The position numbers and the translations under genes were made by a program. Under the pieces are notes generated by a model, which was given only the letters and a program-made list of their open reading frames with translations, ran no database searches and was not told the DNA's origin. This document shows, piece by piece, positions 1-7,956 of a stretch of DNA of 29,002 bases. Where the stretch lies: contig DATKZB010000081.1 of assembly GCA_035528235.1 (NCBI GenBank), positions 1 through 29,002 of the forward strand, written 5' to 3'. Every line of letters starts with the position of its first letter. The stretch's first letter is position 1. The DNA comes from DATKZB01 sp035528235 (GTDB lineage: Bacteria; Planctomycetota; Phycisphaerae; FEN-1346).

Positions 1-313
1 TTTTTTTGGGGTCAATTTCGCTCCGCCGCCACCCCCACACCGCCCCACGCCCCGCCAGCCGCGACGACCTGGGGTAAAAACGTTTTTCAAATCCCCCTAT
101 CCACCTGCCAACCCAAGACTTGCAAACACCGCAAATGGCTCAAGCCGCGGGGAGGTCGGAACGTTTTCGAAATGTCCTTGACGCCCCCCGGCGCGCCCTC
201 CTACAGTGTCGGTTCATTTGCGTTTGTTGCTGCTGGAGGATTTGCCGTGAGCAAGGGCGCGGCAGGTGCGACTCTGGCATTCGGTCACACTATGTTCCGG
301 GAGGACCGTCCGC
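1..313. other. Leader/intergenic region upstream of fhs
   Basis: No gene is supported here. The region opens with a run of seven T, possibly the tail of an upstream terminator outside the window. It has a perfect 12-bp palindrome AAAAACGTTTTT at 76-87, flanked by GGGG (71-74) and CCCC, which could be an operator or a weak hairpin. A sigma70-like promoter lies at 178-207. A GTG at 247 preceded by GGAGGA (236-241) opens a 56-codon frame overlapping fhs out of frame; its product looks non-protein-like, so it is not called. No riboswitch was recognised. Confidence 0.5.
178..207 (+). promoter_or_regulatory. Candidate sigma70 promoter for the fhs-hydrogenase-metVF-folD block
   Basis: The -35 hexamer TTGACG (178-183) and -10 hexamer TACAGT (202-207) are separated by 18 bases, about 107 bases before the fhs start. 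The -35 box and spacing match the stronger promoter at 10904-10933. The -10 match is only partial, so this is an inference from motif and position. Confidence 0.4.
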
Positions 314-2002
314 ATGCTGACAGACCTGGAGATTGCGCAGCGCGCCCAACTGAAACCCATCCGCGAGGTCGCCGAGGCGCTGGGTGTCCGGGAAGACGAA
401 CTCGAACTCTACGGTAACTACAAGGCCAAGGTGGACCTGGCGATCCTGGACCGCATGGGCTCCCGCCCGAGAGGTAAGTATATTGATGTGACGGCCATTA
501 CGCCCACGCCCCTGGGCGAGGGCAAGACCGTCACCACCATCGGCCTCTCGATGGGCCTGGCCGCCATCGGCAAGAACGTCTGCACGTGCATCCGCCAACC
601 CAGCCTGGGGCCCGTCTTCGGCATCAAGGGCGGCGCCGCGGGCGGCGGATACAGCCAGGTCGTGCCCATGGAGGACTTCAACCTCCACCTGACGGGCGAC
701 ATCCACGCCGTCGGCCTCGCCAACAACCTCGCCTGCGCGTTCGTCGACAACTCGATCTACCACGGTAACCCGCTGGACATCGACCCTTACGCCCCCAGCC
801 TCCGGCGCGTCGTCGACATCAGCGACCGCTGGGCCCTCGACGACGTCGTCACGGGCCTGGGCTCGGGCATCGTCCGCCGCACGGGGTTCGACATCACCGT
901 GGCCAGCGAGGTCATGGCCATCCTGGGCCTGACGACGGGCCTTCAGGACATCCGCGAGCGGTTCGCCCGCATGATCGTCGCGTACCGGCGCGACGGGACG
1001 CCCGTGACGTGCGAAGACCTGAAGGTGGCCGGCGCCATGACCGTCCTCATGAGGGACGCCATCAAGCCGACCCTGATGCAGACGCTGGAGCACACGCCGT
1101 GCTTCGTCCACGCCGGTCCGTTCGCCAACATCGCGCACGGCAACTCGTCGATCCTGGCCGACATGATCGCGACGAAACTGGCCGACTACGTCGTGACCGA
1201 GTCGGGTTTCGGGGCCGACATCGGCATGGAAAAGTTCATGAACATCAAGTGCCGCCAGTCGGGCCTGGTGCCCGACTGCGTCGTCCTGGTGGCCACCGTC
1301 CGGGCCCTCAAGATGCACAGCGGCAAGTTCAGGGTGGTGGCCGGCAAGCCGCTGGATCCGGCCCTGCTGAAAGAGGATCCCGACGTCGTGGCCGAGGGGT
1401 GCTGCAACCTCGAAAAGCACGTCGAGAACGCCCGCCTGTTCGGCGTGCCCGTCGTCGTGGTCGTCAACCGGTTTACCGCCGACTTCGATTCGGAACTGGC
1501 GGTCGTTGCCCGGAAGGCCAAGGCCGCCGGCGCCGGCTGGGTGGCCTACTCGAACGTCTGGGCCGAGGGCGGCAAGGGCGGGACCGAGGTGGCCGAGGCC
1601 GTCGTCGAGGCCTGCCAGGCCCCCAAGAAGTTCAAGTTCCTCTACGACCTGGACCTCTCGATCAAGGAGAAGATCGAGACCATCGCCACGAAGATGTACG
1701 GCGCCGGCAGCGTGGCATACGAGAAGGCCGCCGAGCAGGCCATCGAGCGGTTCACGAAATTCGGTTACGACAAACTGCCCCTGTGCATGGCCAAGACCCA
1801 CCTCAGCATCTCGCACGACGGGGCCGTCAAGGGCCGACCCGAAGGGTACGTTTTCCCGGTCCGCGACGTCCGGGCCTCGGTCGGCGCCGGGTTCCTGTAC
1901 CCGCTGTGCGGGGCGATGCGGACCATGCCGGGGCTGCCGACCGTTCCGGCCGGCGAGAAGGTGGACATCGGGCCCGACGGCCAGGTCGTCGGACTGTTCT
2001 AA
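314..2002 (+). CDS. fhs: Formate-tetrahydrofolate ligase (formyl-THF synthetase)
   Basis: This enzyme makes 10-formyl-THF from formate, THF and ATP in the cytoplasm, the first folate step of the Wood-Ljungdahl methyl branch. The 562-residue product matches the usual size of about 555-560. It shows the family P-loop-like segment PTPLGEGKT (residues 64-72) and the glycine-rich GIKGGAAGGGYSQV stretch. The ATG at 314 is chosen because GGGAGG (299-304) sits 9 bases upstream and the protein then begins MLTDLEIAQ, typical of the family. An upstream in-frame ATG at 266 would add 16 residues without a good ribosome binding site. It is the first gene of a block that later carries metV, metF and folD, so three methyl-branch activities are co-located. 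Nothing looks truncated. Confidence 0.97.
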   Translation: MLTDLEIAQRAQLKPIREVAEALGVREDELELYGNYKAKVDLAILDRMGSRPRGKYIDVTAITPTPLGEGKTVTTIGLSMGLAAIGKNVCTCIRQPSLGPVFGIKGGAAGGGYSQVVPMEDFNLHLTGDIHAVGLANNLACAFVDNSIYHGNPLDIDPYAPSLRRVVDISDRWALDDVVTGLGSGIVRRTGFDITVASEVMAILGLTTGLQDIRERFARMIVAYRRDGTPVTCEDLKVAGAMTVLMRDAIKPTLMQTLEHTPCFVHAGPFANIAHGNSSILADMIATKLADYVVTESGFGADIGMEKFMNIKCRQSGLVPDCVVLVATVRALKMHSGKFRVVAGKPLDPALLKEDPDVVAEGCCNLEKHVENARLFGVPVVVVVNRFTADFDSELAVVARKAKAAGAGWVAYSNVWAEGGKGGTEVAEAVVEACQAPKKFKFLYDLDLSIKEKIETIATKMYGAGSVAYEKAAEQAIERFTKFGYDKLPLCMAKTHLSISHDGAVKGRPEGYVFPVRDVRASVGAGFLYPLCGAMRTMPGLPTVPAGEKVDIGPDGQVVGLF

Positions 2003-2039
2003 TGGCACATTGTCAACTTCGCGTGGGCCCTTGGGAGCC

Positions 2040-2114
2040 GCGCGGTGGCCTTCCGAGGCCACCGCGCCTTGGCGCAGGGCCGTCCCGCGCGGCGGCCTAG
2101 GAAGGCCGCCGCGC
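2040..2114. repeat. Pair of REP-like perfect palindromes
   Basis: Two near-identical hairpins lie 19 bases apart between fhs and the hydrogenase genes. The first has 12-bp arms GCGCGGTGGCCT/AGGCCACCGCGC at 2040-2067 with tetraloop TCCG. The second has 12-bp arms GCGCGGCGGCCT/AGGCCGCCGCGC at 2087-2114 with tetraloop AGGA. The arms differ by a single T/C, with compensating A/G on the other arm, so the structure is preserved. No T-tract follows either, so they fit a REP/REPIN-type element or mRNA-processing hairpins better than intrinsic terminators. They could still lower read-through from fhs into the hydrogenase genes. Confidence 0.75.
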
Positions 2115-2179
2115 AAGAAGATGTTGGCCTCCGGCCGCGCGGGGCCGTCGGCGTCGTACACCAGCACAAGGAACGCGCC

Positions 2180-3085
2180 ATGCCTGAGATCGTCGAGATA
2201 CCCGTTGTATGGCTGCAGGGCGCGGCATGCACCGGGTGCGCGGTGTCGCTTCTGAATTCGTTCTCGCCCACTGCCGGGCCGCTGCTGCTGAGGGAACTGG
2301 TGCCCGGCAAGCACCTGTCGCTGCGGTTTCTGGCGACCGTCATGGCCGGGCAGGGGGGCCAGGTGATCGAGGTCCTCAAGGACACGCGCGTCAAGGACAA
2401 GGGCGGGTACTTCCTGGTCTTCGAAGGGTCGATCCAGACGGGCGATGGGATGTTCGCCACGCTGGGCGAGGACGGGCATCGCGAGGTCCCCATCAGCGAG
2501 ACGGCGGCCGACCTGGCGCGGAACGCCGCCGCCGTCGTCGCCATGGGCACCTGCGCATCGTTCGGCGGCATCCCGGCGGGGGCGCCTAATCCGACCGGCG
2601 CCCTGTCGATGGCCGAGTTCCTGAAGCAGGAGGGCATCGCCGCCACGGTCGTCAACATTCCGGGCTGCCCGCCGCACCCCGACTGGCTCGTCGGCACGCT
2701 CGTGGCCGTGGCGATGTACGGTCTGGAGGCCGTGGCGCGGTCGCTGGACGATCTCTCGCGGCCCACGATGTTTTACGGCAAGTGCATCCACGAGACGTGC
2801 CCGCGTCGGGCCGACTTCGACGCCGGCCGGTTCGCCCGCGCCTTCGGCCAGCCCGGGTGCCTGTACGAACTCGGGTGCAAGGGCCCCGTGACGTTCGCCG
2901 ACTGCCCCACGCGCATGTGGAACACCGGCACGAACTGGTGCGTCGGCGCCGGCAGCCCGTGTCACGGGTGCGTGGAGCCCGACTTCCCGGACCGGTTGAG
3001 TCCGCTGTACGCCAAGATTGACGAGGAGCGGCTGGGGCGGTTCCGGTTGCTTCAGCCGGAGACCCCCGCCGACGCGAACGCCTGA
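2180..3085 (+). CDS. [NiFe] hydrogenase small subunit, group 1-like but without Tat signal
   Basis: This is the electron-transfer subunit carrying three Fe-S clusters. Proximal cluster ligands are C17 and C20 (LQGAACTGC), C125 (GTCASFGG) and C163 (PGCPPHPDW). Distal ligands are H204, C207, C227 and C233 (KCIHETC...GCLYELGC). The medial motif is C242...NWC254...C261HGC264, with Cys where standard enzymes have Pro, so a medial [4Fe-4S] cluster is predicted. The 301-residue protein starts directly with MPEIVEIPVVWLQG. There is no twin-arginine signal or C-terminal membrane anchor, so it should stay in the cytoplasm. The ATG at 2180 follows AAGGAA (2168-2173). It pairs with the large subunit 17 bases downstream. 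The exact hydrogenase group cannot be fixed without a tree. Confidence 0.93.
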   Translation: MPEIVEIPVVWLQGAACTGCAVSLLNSFSPTAGPLLLRELVPGKHLSLRFLATVMAGQGGQVIEVLKDTRVKDKGGYFLVFEGSIQTGDGMFATLGEDGHREVPISETAADLARNAAAVVAMGTCASFGGIPAGAPNPTGALSMAEFLKQEGIAATVVNIPGCPPHPDWLVGTLVAVAMYGLEAVARSLDDLSRPTMFYGKCIHETCPRRADFDAGRFARAFGQPGCLYELGCKGPVTFADCPTRMWNTGTNWCVGAGSPCHGCVEPDFPDRLSPLYAKIDEERLGRFRLLQPETPADANA

Positions 3086-3102
3086 CGACGGAGGCGCGCC
3101 CG

Positions 3103-4674
3103 ATGCCCGCGACGACGAAGAAGAAGGGCCGCACCACGATCACCATCGACCCGGTGACGCGGATCGAGGGTCACATGAAGGTCGAGGCCGTCGTCGACGG
3201 CGGCGAGGTGAAGGAGGCCCGATGCTGCGGCACGCTGTTCCGCGGCTTCGAGATCATCCTGCGGGGCCGACACCCCCTCGACGCCGTCCGGCTGACGCAG
3301 CGCGTCTGCGGCGTGTGCCCCACGGCCCACGGCACCGCCTCGGCGCTGGGCCTGGACCAGGCCCTGGGCGTGGCCGACGCGGTTCCCGACAACGGCCGCA
3401 TCGTCCGTAACCTCATCCTGGGCTCCAATTACCTTCAGTCGCACATCCTCCACTTCTTCGCCCTGGCGGCCCTCGATTACGTGGACGTCACCGCCGTGGC
3501 CGACTACACGGGCGGCGACAGCGAACTGAAGGCCGTCCGGGCCTTTCTCGAGCGCGGCGTCCTGGGGCCCTTCGTCCCGCGGTACGAGGGCGATTACCGG
3601 TGCGACCGGGCCACCAATATCGACCTGGTGCGCGGGTACCTCAAGGCCCTGCACGTCCGCCGGACCTGCCACGAGATGCTCTGCATCTTCGGCGGCAAGA
3701 TGCCCCACAACATCGCCGTTGTGCCGGGCGGCGTCACGAGCGACGTCACGGCCGACAAGATCGCCACCTTCCTGGGCAAACTGGCCGAGGTGCAGGCCTT
3801 TGTCGAGGACGTGTATATTCCGACCATCTTCACGGTGGCCGGGGCCTATCCCGACTACTTTGCCATCGGCGCCGGCTGCAAGCGGTTCCTGGCGTACGGC
3901 GTGTTTCCGCTCGAAGCGAAGGCCTCCGGCCGGCGGCTGTTGCCCTCGGGCATGGTTGACGCCAAGGGGAAACTCGCCGCCCTCGACACCGGCGCCATCG
4001 CCGAAGACGTGGCCCACTCGCGCTATGCGCCGGAGTGTGCCGCGCCGCCCGCCCAGGGCCAGACCATTCCCGAGCCCGACAAGGACGGGGCGTACAGTTG
4101 GATCAAGGCCCCCCGGTACGGCGGGGCCCCGACCGAGGTGGGTCCGCTGGCGCGCGGCATGGTGGCGTACCTGGCGGACGACAAGGTGTTCAAGCCCGAG
4201 ATCGCGGCCGCGCTGGCGACCGCCAAGGCCGGGCCGGAGGTGTTGCCGAGCGTCCTCGGACGCCACCTGGCACGGGCACTGGAGTGTCGCATCGTGGCCC
4301 GTGCCATGTCCGACTGGCTGCGGCAACTGAAGCCCGGCCAGCCGGTCGCCGTGCCTCTGAAGATGCCCGAAGAGGGCGAGGGCGCGGGCCTGACGGGTGC
4401 CCCACGCGGGGCGCTTGGCCACTGGGTCGAGATCAAGGGCAAGGTCATCGACCGCTATCAACTCGTCGTGCCGACCACCTGGAACGGCAGCCCCCGCGAC
4501 GCCGGCGGCACGCCGGGGCCCATCGAGCAGGCCATCCAGGGCACCCGCATCAAGGACCCCGACAACCCGTTCGAGATCGTGCGGATCATCCGGTCGTTCG
4601 ACCCGTGCCTGGCCTGCGCGGTCCACGTGATGACCGCCGGGGGCGACGTGCGAGGAGTGCATCGGATTGTCTGA
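3103..4674 (+). CDS. [NiFe] hydrogenase large (catalytic) subunit, group 1-like
   Basis: This 523-residue catalytic subunit carries the Ni-Fe(CN)2CO centre. The N-terminal ligand motif is RVCGVCP (C69, C72), preceded by the conserved RIEGH (residues 20-24). The C-terminal motif is DPCLACAVH (C502, C505). All four Ni ligands are cysteines, not selenocysteine. After H508 there is a 15-residue tail, the part normally clipped by a maturation endopeptidase; a protease gene follows immediately. GGAGG (3090-3094) sits 8 bases before the ATG. No cytochrome b, HdrA, MvhD or NuoF-like partner is next to it. The nearest possible redox partners are MetV and MetF, so H2-driven methylene-THF reduction is a reasonable inference. 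Confidence 0.95.
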   Translation: MPATTKKKGRTTITIDPVTRIEGHMKVEAVVDGGEVKEARCCGTLFRGFEIILRGRHPLDAVRLTQRVCGVCPTAHGTASALGLDQALGVADAVPDNGRIVRNLILGSNYLQSHILHFFALAALDYVDVTAVADYTGGDSELKAVRAFLERGVLGPFVPRYEGDYRCDRATNIDLVRGYLKALHVRRTCHEMLCIFGGKMPHNIAVVPGGVTSDVTADKIATFLGKLAEVQAFVEDVYIPTIFTVAGAYPDYFAIGAGCKRFLAYGVFPLEAKASGRRLLPSGMVDAKGKLAALDTGAIAEDVAHSRYAPECAAPPAQGQTIPEPDKDGAYSWIKAPRYGGAPTEVGPLARGMVAYLADDKVFKPEIAAALATAKAGPEVLPSVLGRHLARALECRIVARAMSDWLRQLKPGQPVAVPLKMPEEGEGAGLTGAPRGALGHWVEIKGKVIDRYQLVVPTTWNGSPRDAGGTPGPIEQAIQGTRIKDPDNPFEIVRIIRSFDPCLACAVHVMTAGGDVRGVHRIV

Positions 4675-5218
4675 GCGACGCGTCAACATCGTCGGTGTCG
4701 GCAACCTGCTGATGGGCGACGACGGCGTCGGCCCGGCGGTGGTGGCACGCCTGGAAGCGCGCGGCACGCCCGCGGGCGTGTGCCTGTACGACGCGGGACT
4801 GGCCTTCTCGGACGTGCTGGGCATGCTCGAGCCGGCCGACCCGCTCATCGTCATCGACGCCGTCCGGGCGGGAGGGCGACCCGGCGAGGTCCATCGCCTG
4901 CGCCTCGACGTGTTGAACCTCGACGCCGCGCCGGTGCCGGCCATGGTGTCGCTGCACGAACTCAGCGTCGTGCCGGCCCTGCGTCTGGAGGCGCTGGCCG
5001 GACGCGTGTTCTCCGACGTGACGGTCCTGGGCGTCGAGCCGGGCGTGGTCGATTGGGGGCAAGGTCTTTCGCCCATCGTGGCCGGTGCCGTCGAGGGGCT
5101 GGTTGATGACGTTCTCGCGCACGCCTGCGCCCTCGCGCCCACCTTCGAGCCGGCCTTCGAGCCGGCCGCGGAAGCGGCCGGCGATCTTCCCGGCCCCGGC
5201 CCGCATGTATCGCCGTAG
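4667..5218 (+). CDS. Hydrogenase maturation protease (HybD/HyaD-type) for the adjacent hydrogenase
   Basis: This is an aspartic-type endopeptidase that removes the C-terminal tail of the large subunit after nickel insertion. The 183-residue product shows the family signature GVGNLLMGDDGVGP (residues 10-23). It also has the acidic VIDAV and the SLHELSV histidine that correspond to the nickel-sensing ligands of E. coli HybD. A TTG start at 4667 is chosen because GAGGAG (4652-4657) is well placed. It overlaps the large-subunit stop by 8 bases, indicating translational coupling. The C-terminal 30 residues are Ala/Pro-rich with a duplicated FEPAFEPA segment and look poorly conserved. The neighbouring upstream large subunit is the obvious substrate. 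Confidence 0.9.
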   Translation: MSERRVNIVGVGNLLMGDDGVGPAVVARLEARGTPAGVCLYDAGLAFSDVLGMLEPADPLIVIDAVRAGGRPGEVHRLRLDVLNLDAAPVPAMVSLHELSVVPALRLEALAGRVFSDVTVLGVEPGVVDWGQGLSPIVAGAVEGLVDDVLAHACALAPTFEPAFEPAAEAAGDLPGPGPHVSP

Positions 5219-5236
5219 GGCAACAGGAGTTCGATC

Positions 5237-5947
5237 ATGAACGCGACAGAGCGCAAGCCGAACGACGAAATCGCCGAATCGCTCGACGGCGCCGGCAAGG
5301 TCTTCATCCTCGGTTGCCAAGGTTGCCCCATCGGGTGCGAGACCGGCGGCCAGCCGTGGGTCAACGACATGACCGCCCTCGTCACCGGGGCGGGCAAGGC
5401 GGTCACGGGCTCGGCCCTCATCGACATGATCTGCAACAAGGCTCTCGTCGGTATCCGGCTGGGCCGCATGGTCGAGAAACTGGCGGCCGCCGACGCCATC
5501 CTGGTGGGCTCCTGCGGCGTGGGCGTCCAGGCGGTCGGCAACATGGTCGGACGCCGGGCCGTCCCCGCCATGAATACGATTTGCATGGGTGATTACCAAG
5601 GCCTCTGGCCGTCGGAGGAACGGTGCGCCGAATGCGGCGAATGCGTCCTGGCCCACACCGGCGGGCTGTGCCCCGTCACGCTGTGCGCCAAGAGCCTGAT
5701 GAACGGCCAGTGCGGCGGCACGGGCGACGACGGCTCGTGCGAGGTTTCGCCCGAGCGGCGGTGCGGCTGGCACCTCATCTACGAGCGCCTGAGGGCCCTC
5801 GGCCGCCTCGACGACATGCGCCGGCCGCAGGCCCCCAGGGATTACCGCAAACGCGAGATTGCCGACGCCCGCCGCCGGACCATCCGCTGGGCCCTCGAAG
5901 TGGCCGAAGCGGAAGAGGCCGACCAGCCCCAGGCCGTCGAACCGTGA
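5237..5947 (+). CDS. metV: MetV: zinc/Fe-S partner subunit of methylene-THF reductase
   Basis: MetV is the partner of MetF in many acetogens, where it links the flavin subunit to low-potential electron carriers. The 236-residue protein has an N-terminal Cys cluster GCQGCPIGC (C27, C30, C34). The central and C-terminal part has the characteristic Cys-rich MTHFR_C pattern: RCAECGECVL, GGLCPVTLCAKSLMNGQCGG, then a CEV...RRCGWHLIYERL stretch. These can bind zinc and Fe-S clusters. The ATG at 5237 follows CAGGAG (5224-5229). It sits between the hydrogenase protease and metF, 13 bases before metF. The context suggests that electrons from the upstream hydrogenase could enter the reductase through this subunit, but no experiment is visible to me that shows it. 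Confidence 0.92.
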   Translation: MNATERKPNDEIAESLDGAGKVFILGCQGCPIGCETGGQPWVNDMTALVTGAGKAVTGSALIDMICNKALVGIRLGRMVEKLAAADAILVGSCGVGVQAVGNMVGRRAVPAMNTICMGDYQGLWPSEERCAECGECVLAHTGGLCPVTLCAKSLMNGQCGGTGDDGSCEVSPERRCGWHLIYERLRALGRLDDMRRPQAPRDYRKREIADARRRTIRWALEVAEAEEADQPQAVEP

Positions 5948-5960
5948 TGGGGAGCGTACC

Positions 5961-6863
5961 ATGAGCCAACTCCAGCAGCGACTCCAGGCCGGTGACTTCG
6001 TCGTCACGGGCGAGATCGGACCGCCCAAGGGCGTCAACGTGGGGCCCGTCCTCCACGAGGCCGAGCAGTATCTCAAGGGCAACGTCGTGGCCGTCAACGT
6101 GACGGATATCCAGACGGCCGTCATGCGCGTCGGGTCATTGGCCGTCTCCAAGATGCTTGTCGATCGCGGCATCGAGCCGGTCTTCCAGATGGTCTGCCGC
6201 GACCGCAACCGCCTGGCCCTCCAGAGCGACCTCCTGAGCGCCGCCGTCCTGGGCATCGAGAACGTCCTCGCGCTGACCGGCGACCATGTCGTGATGGGCG
6301 ATCACAAGGACGCCAAGCCCGTCTACGACGTCGACTCGGTGGGCCTGTTGCGGGCCATGTCGGGACTGGAGGCCGGCACCGACATGGGCCTCGACATGAA
6401 GGGGAACCCGAACCAACTCGACGGCGCCCCGACGTTCTTCAAGGGCTGCTGCACGACGCCGTGCGGCCCGGACCCCGAGGCCCAGGTCATCAAACTCGAG
6501 AAGAAGGTGGCGGCGGGGGCCCAGTTCGTCCAGACGCAGGCCGTCTACGACCCGGCCACGTTCGAGGCGTTCATGAAGCGGATCGCCCACGTCCGGGTGC
6601 CGGTGCTGGTGGGCATCGTGGCCCTGAAGTCGGCCGGCATGGCCAAGTACATGAACCGCGGCGTGCCGGGCGTCCAGGTGCCGGACGCCATCATCCAGCG
6701 GATGGCCGACGCCCCCAAGGAAGACCGCAAGAAGGTCTCGGCCGAGATCGCCGGCGAACTCGTCCGCCAGATGCGCCCCATGTGCCAGGGCGCCCACCTG
6801 ATGACGCTGGGCTGGGACGACCTCGTGCCCGATATCCTCGCCGCCGCCGGCCTGAAACCGTAA
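5961..6863 (+). CDS. metF: Methylene-tetrahydrofolate reductase, flavoprotein subunit
   Basis: MetF reduces 5,10-methylene-THF to 5-methyl-THF, the last folate step of the methyl branch, using a bound flavin. The 300-residue TIM-barrel protein begins with the motif VVTGEIGPPKG, whose Glu18 corresponds to the catalytic glutamate of E. coli MetF. ALTGDHVVMGDH and the AGAQFVQTQAVYD motif are typical of MetV-linked forms. The ATG at 5961 is preferred over a frame extension from 5859 because GGGGAG (5949-5954) lies 6 bases upstream and the extension overlaps metV. It is short compared with eukaryotic enzymes, normal for bacteria. No RnfC2 or HdrA/MvhD partner gene is adjacent, unlike in known acetogen arrangements. 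Confidence 0.95.
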   Translation: MSQLQQRLQAGDFVVTGEIGPPKGVNVGPVLHEAEQYLKGNVVAVNVTDIQTAVMRVGSLAVSKMLVDRGIEPVFQMVCRDRNRLALQSDLLSAAVLGIENVLALTGDHVVMGDHKDAKPVYDVDSVGLLRAMSGLEAGTDMGLDMKGNPNQLDGAPTFFKGCCTTPCGPDPEAQVIKLEKKVAAGAQFVQTQAVYDPATFEAFMKRIAHVRVPVLVGIVALKSAGMAKYMNRGVPGVQVPDAIIQRMADAPKEDRKKVSAEIAGELVRQMRPMCQGAHLMTLGWDDLVPDILAAAGLKP

Positions 6864-6914
6864 CGCCCGCCGGCGCCGACACCAAACGTGACCCGCGTAG
6901 CCAAGGAGAAGAAC

Positions 6915-7820
6915 GTGCCAGCCAAACTCATCGATGGCAAGGTCCTCGCGGACCAGATACGGGCCCGACTGGCCAAGGACATCGAGGCCATCCAGGCCAA
7001 GACCGGCTCGCCCCCCAAACTCGCCAGTATCCTCGTGGGCGCGAACCCCGGCGCCGTCGTCTACACCCGAAGCCAGGCCAAGTCGTGCGAGGAGGCCGGT
7101 ATCGCGTACGATCTCGTCGAGATGCCCGCCGACACGACCGGCGCCGCCCTCGCGGCCAAGATCGACGCGCTGGGCGCCGACCCGGCCGTCAACGGCATCC
7201 TGCTCCAGATGCCGCTGCCCGAGGGCGTGAACGCCCGCGACATGGCCGAACGCATCCCGGCTGCCAAGGACGTCGAGGGCATCACGGCGGGCAACCTTGG
7301 CCGGCTCCTCTTCTACGAGGGGGCCGAACTCATCCCCTGCACGGCCGCCGCCGCGTACGAACTCATCAAGTTCGCTGGATGCGAAATCAAAGGGGCCGAG
7401 TGCGTCGTTGTCGGACACTCGCCCATCGTCGGCAAACCCGTCGTCTGCCTCATCGTGAACGACCTGGGCACCTGCACCTGCTGCCACATCGGCACCCGCG
7501 ACCTCAAGGCCCACACCATGAAGGCCGAGATCCTCGTCGTCGCCGCCGGCAAGGCCGGCCTGGTGCGGGGCGAACACATCAAGCCGGGCGCCACCGTCAT
7601 CGACGTCGGCATCAACCGCGTGCCGGTGCTCGACGACAAGGGCCAGCCCGTCCTCAACGAGAAGGGCAAGAAGAAGATGAAGACCGTCGGCGACGTCGAC
7701 TTCGACTCGGCCGTCCAGGTGGCCGGTGCCATCACGCCCGTCCCCGGCGGCGTGGGACCCGTCACCGTCGCCATGCTCCTTCGCAACACGGTCCGCGCCG
7801 CCATGGCCCAGGCCGGCTGA
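6915..7820 (+). CDS. folD: FolD-type methylene-THF dehydrogenase with altered cyclohydrolase residues
   Basis: FolD normally interconverts methylene-, methenyl- and formyl-THF. The GTG at 6915 is chosen over GTG 6888 because AAGGAG (6903-6908) is spaced 6 bases from it. With that start the numbering matches E. coli FolD. Y50 and Q98 are kept. The catalytic Lys54 is replaced by Gln (YTRSQ), and Asp121 of the KDVDG motif is Glu (KDVEG). The usual PCTP motif reads PCTA, and the nucleotide loop is VVVGHSPIVGKP. The closing TPVPGGVGPVT motif is present. The 301-residue protein has a Lys-rich insert (about residues 236-256). The replaced residues raise the possibility of a dehydrogenase with weak or no cyclohydrolase activity. 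It closes the operon. Confidence 0.93.
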   Translation: MPAKLIDGKVLADQIRARLAKDIEAIQAKTGSPPKLASILVGANPGAVVYTRSQAKSCEEAGIAYDLVEMPADTTGAALAAKIDALGADPAVNGILLQMPLPEGVNARDMAERIPAAKDVEGITAGNLGRLLFYEGAELIPCTAAAAYELIKFAGCEIKGAECVVVGHSPIVGKPVVCLIVNDLGTCTCCHIGTRDLKAHTMKAEILVVAAGKAGLVRGEHIKPGATVIDVGINRVPVLDDKGQPVLNEKGKKKMKTVGDVDFDSAVQVAGAITPVPGGVGPVTVAMLLRNTVRAAMAQAG

Positions 7821-7885
7821 GGGCCGCGCTGCATTCCATTTGATTCACCTCCCCACGGCGGGTAACCTCGACGGGTGACGGGTGG

Positions 7886-7911
7886 CATGGTCAGCCCGAA
7901 GGGTGACCATG
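7886..7911. repeat. Strong hairpin downstream of folD
   Basis: CATGGTCA (7886-7893) pairs with TGACCATG (7904-7911), and CCC (7895-7897) pairs with GGG (7901-7903) around a GAA loop, with one bulged G. There is no T-tract. It may act as a processing or transcription-end structure for the upstream operon, 65 bases after folD. A second hairpin with GGTCCGAC/GTCGGACC arms follows at 7917-7946. Confidence 0.5.
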
Positions 7912-7956
7912 TGTGAGGTCCGACCGCGCAGGACTCTTGTCGGACCGCTTAGAGCA

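Noticed and set aside
247..417. GTG-initiated short frame with GGAGGA upstream, overlapping fhs
   Set aside because: The ribosome binding site is good, but the product runs out of frame through fhs and becomes Arg/Gly-rich; a leader peptide cannot be supported.
290..2965. 891-codon open frame on the minus strand antisense to fhs and the hydrogenase small subunit
   Set aside because: It is a GC-rich shadow frame; the product is low-complexity with no recognisable motif and both sense genes are clear.
3052..5586. 844-codon minus-strand frame antisense to the hydrogenase large subunit and protease
   Set aside because: Shadow of well-supported genes, with Arg/Ala/Gly/His-rich sequence and no domain.
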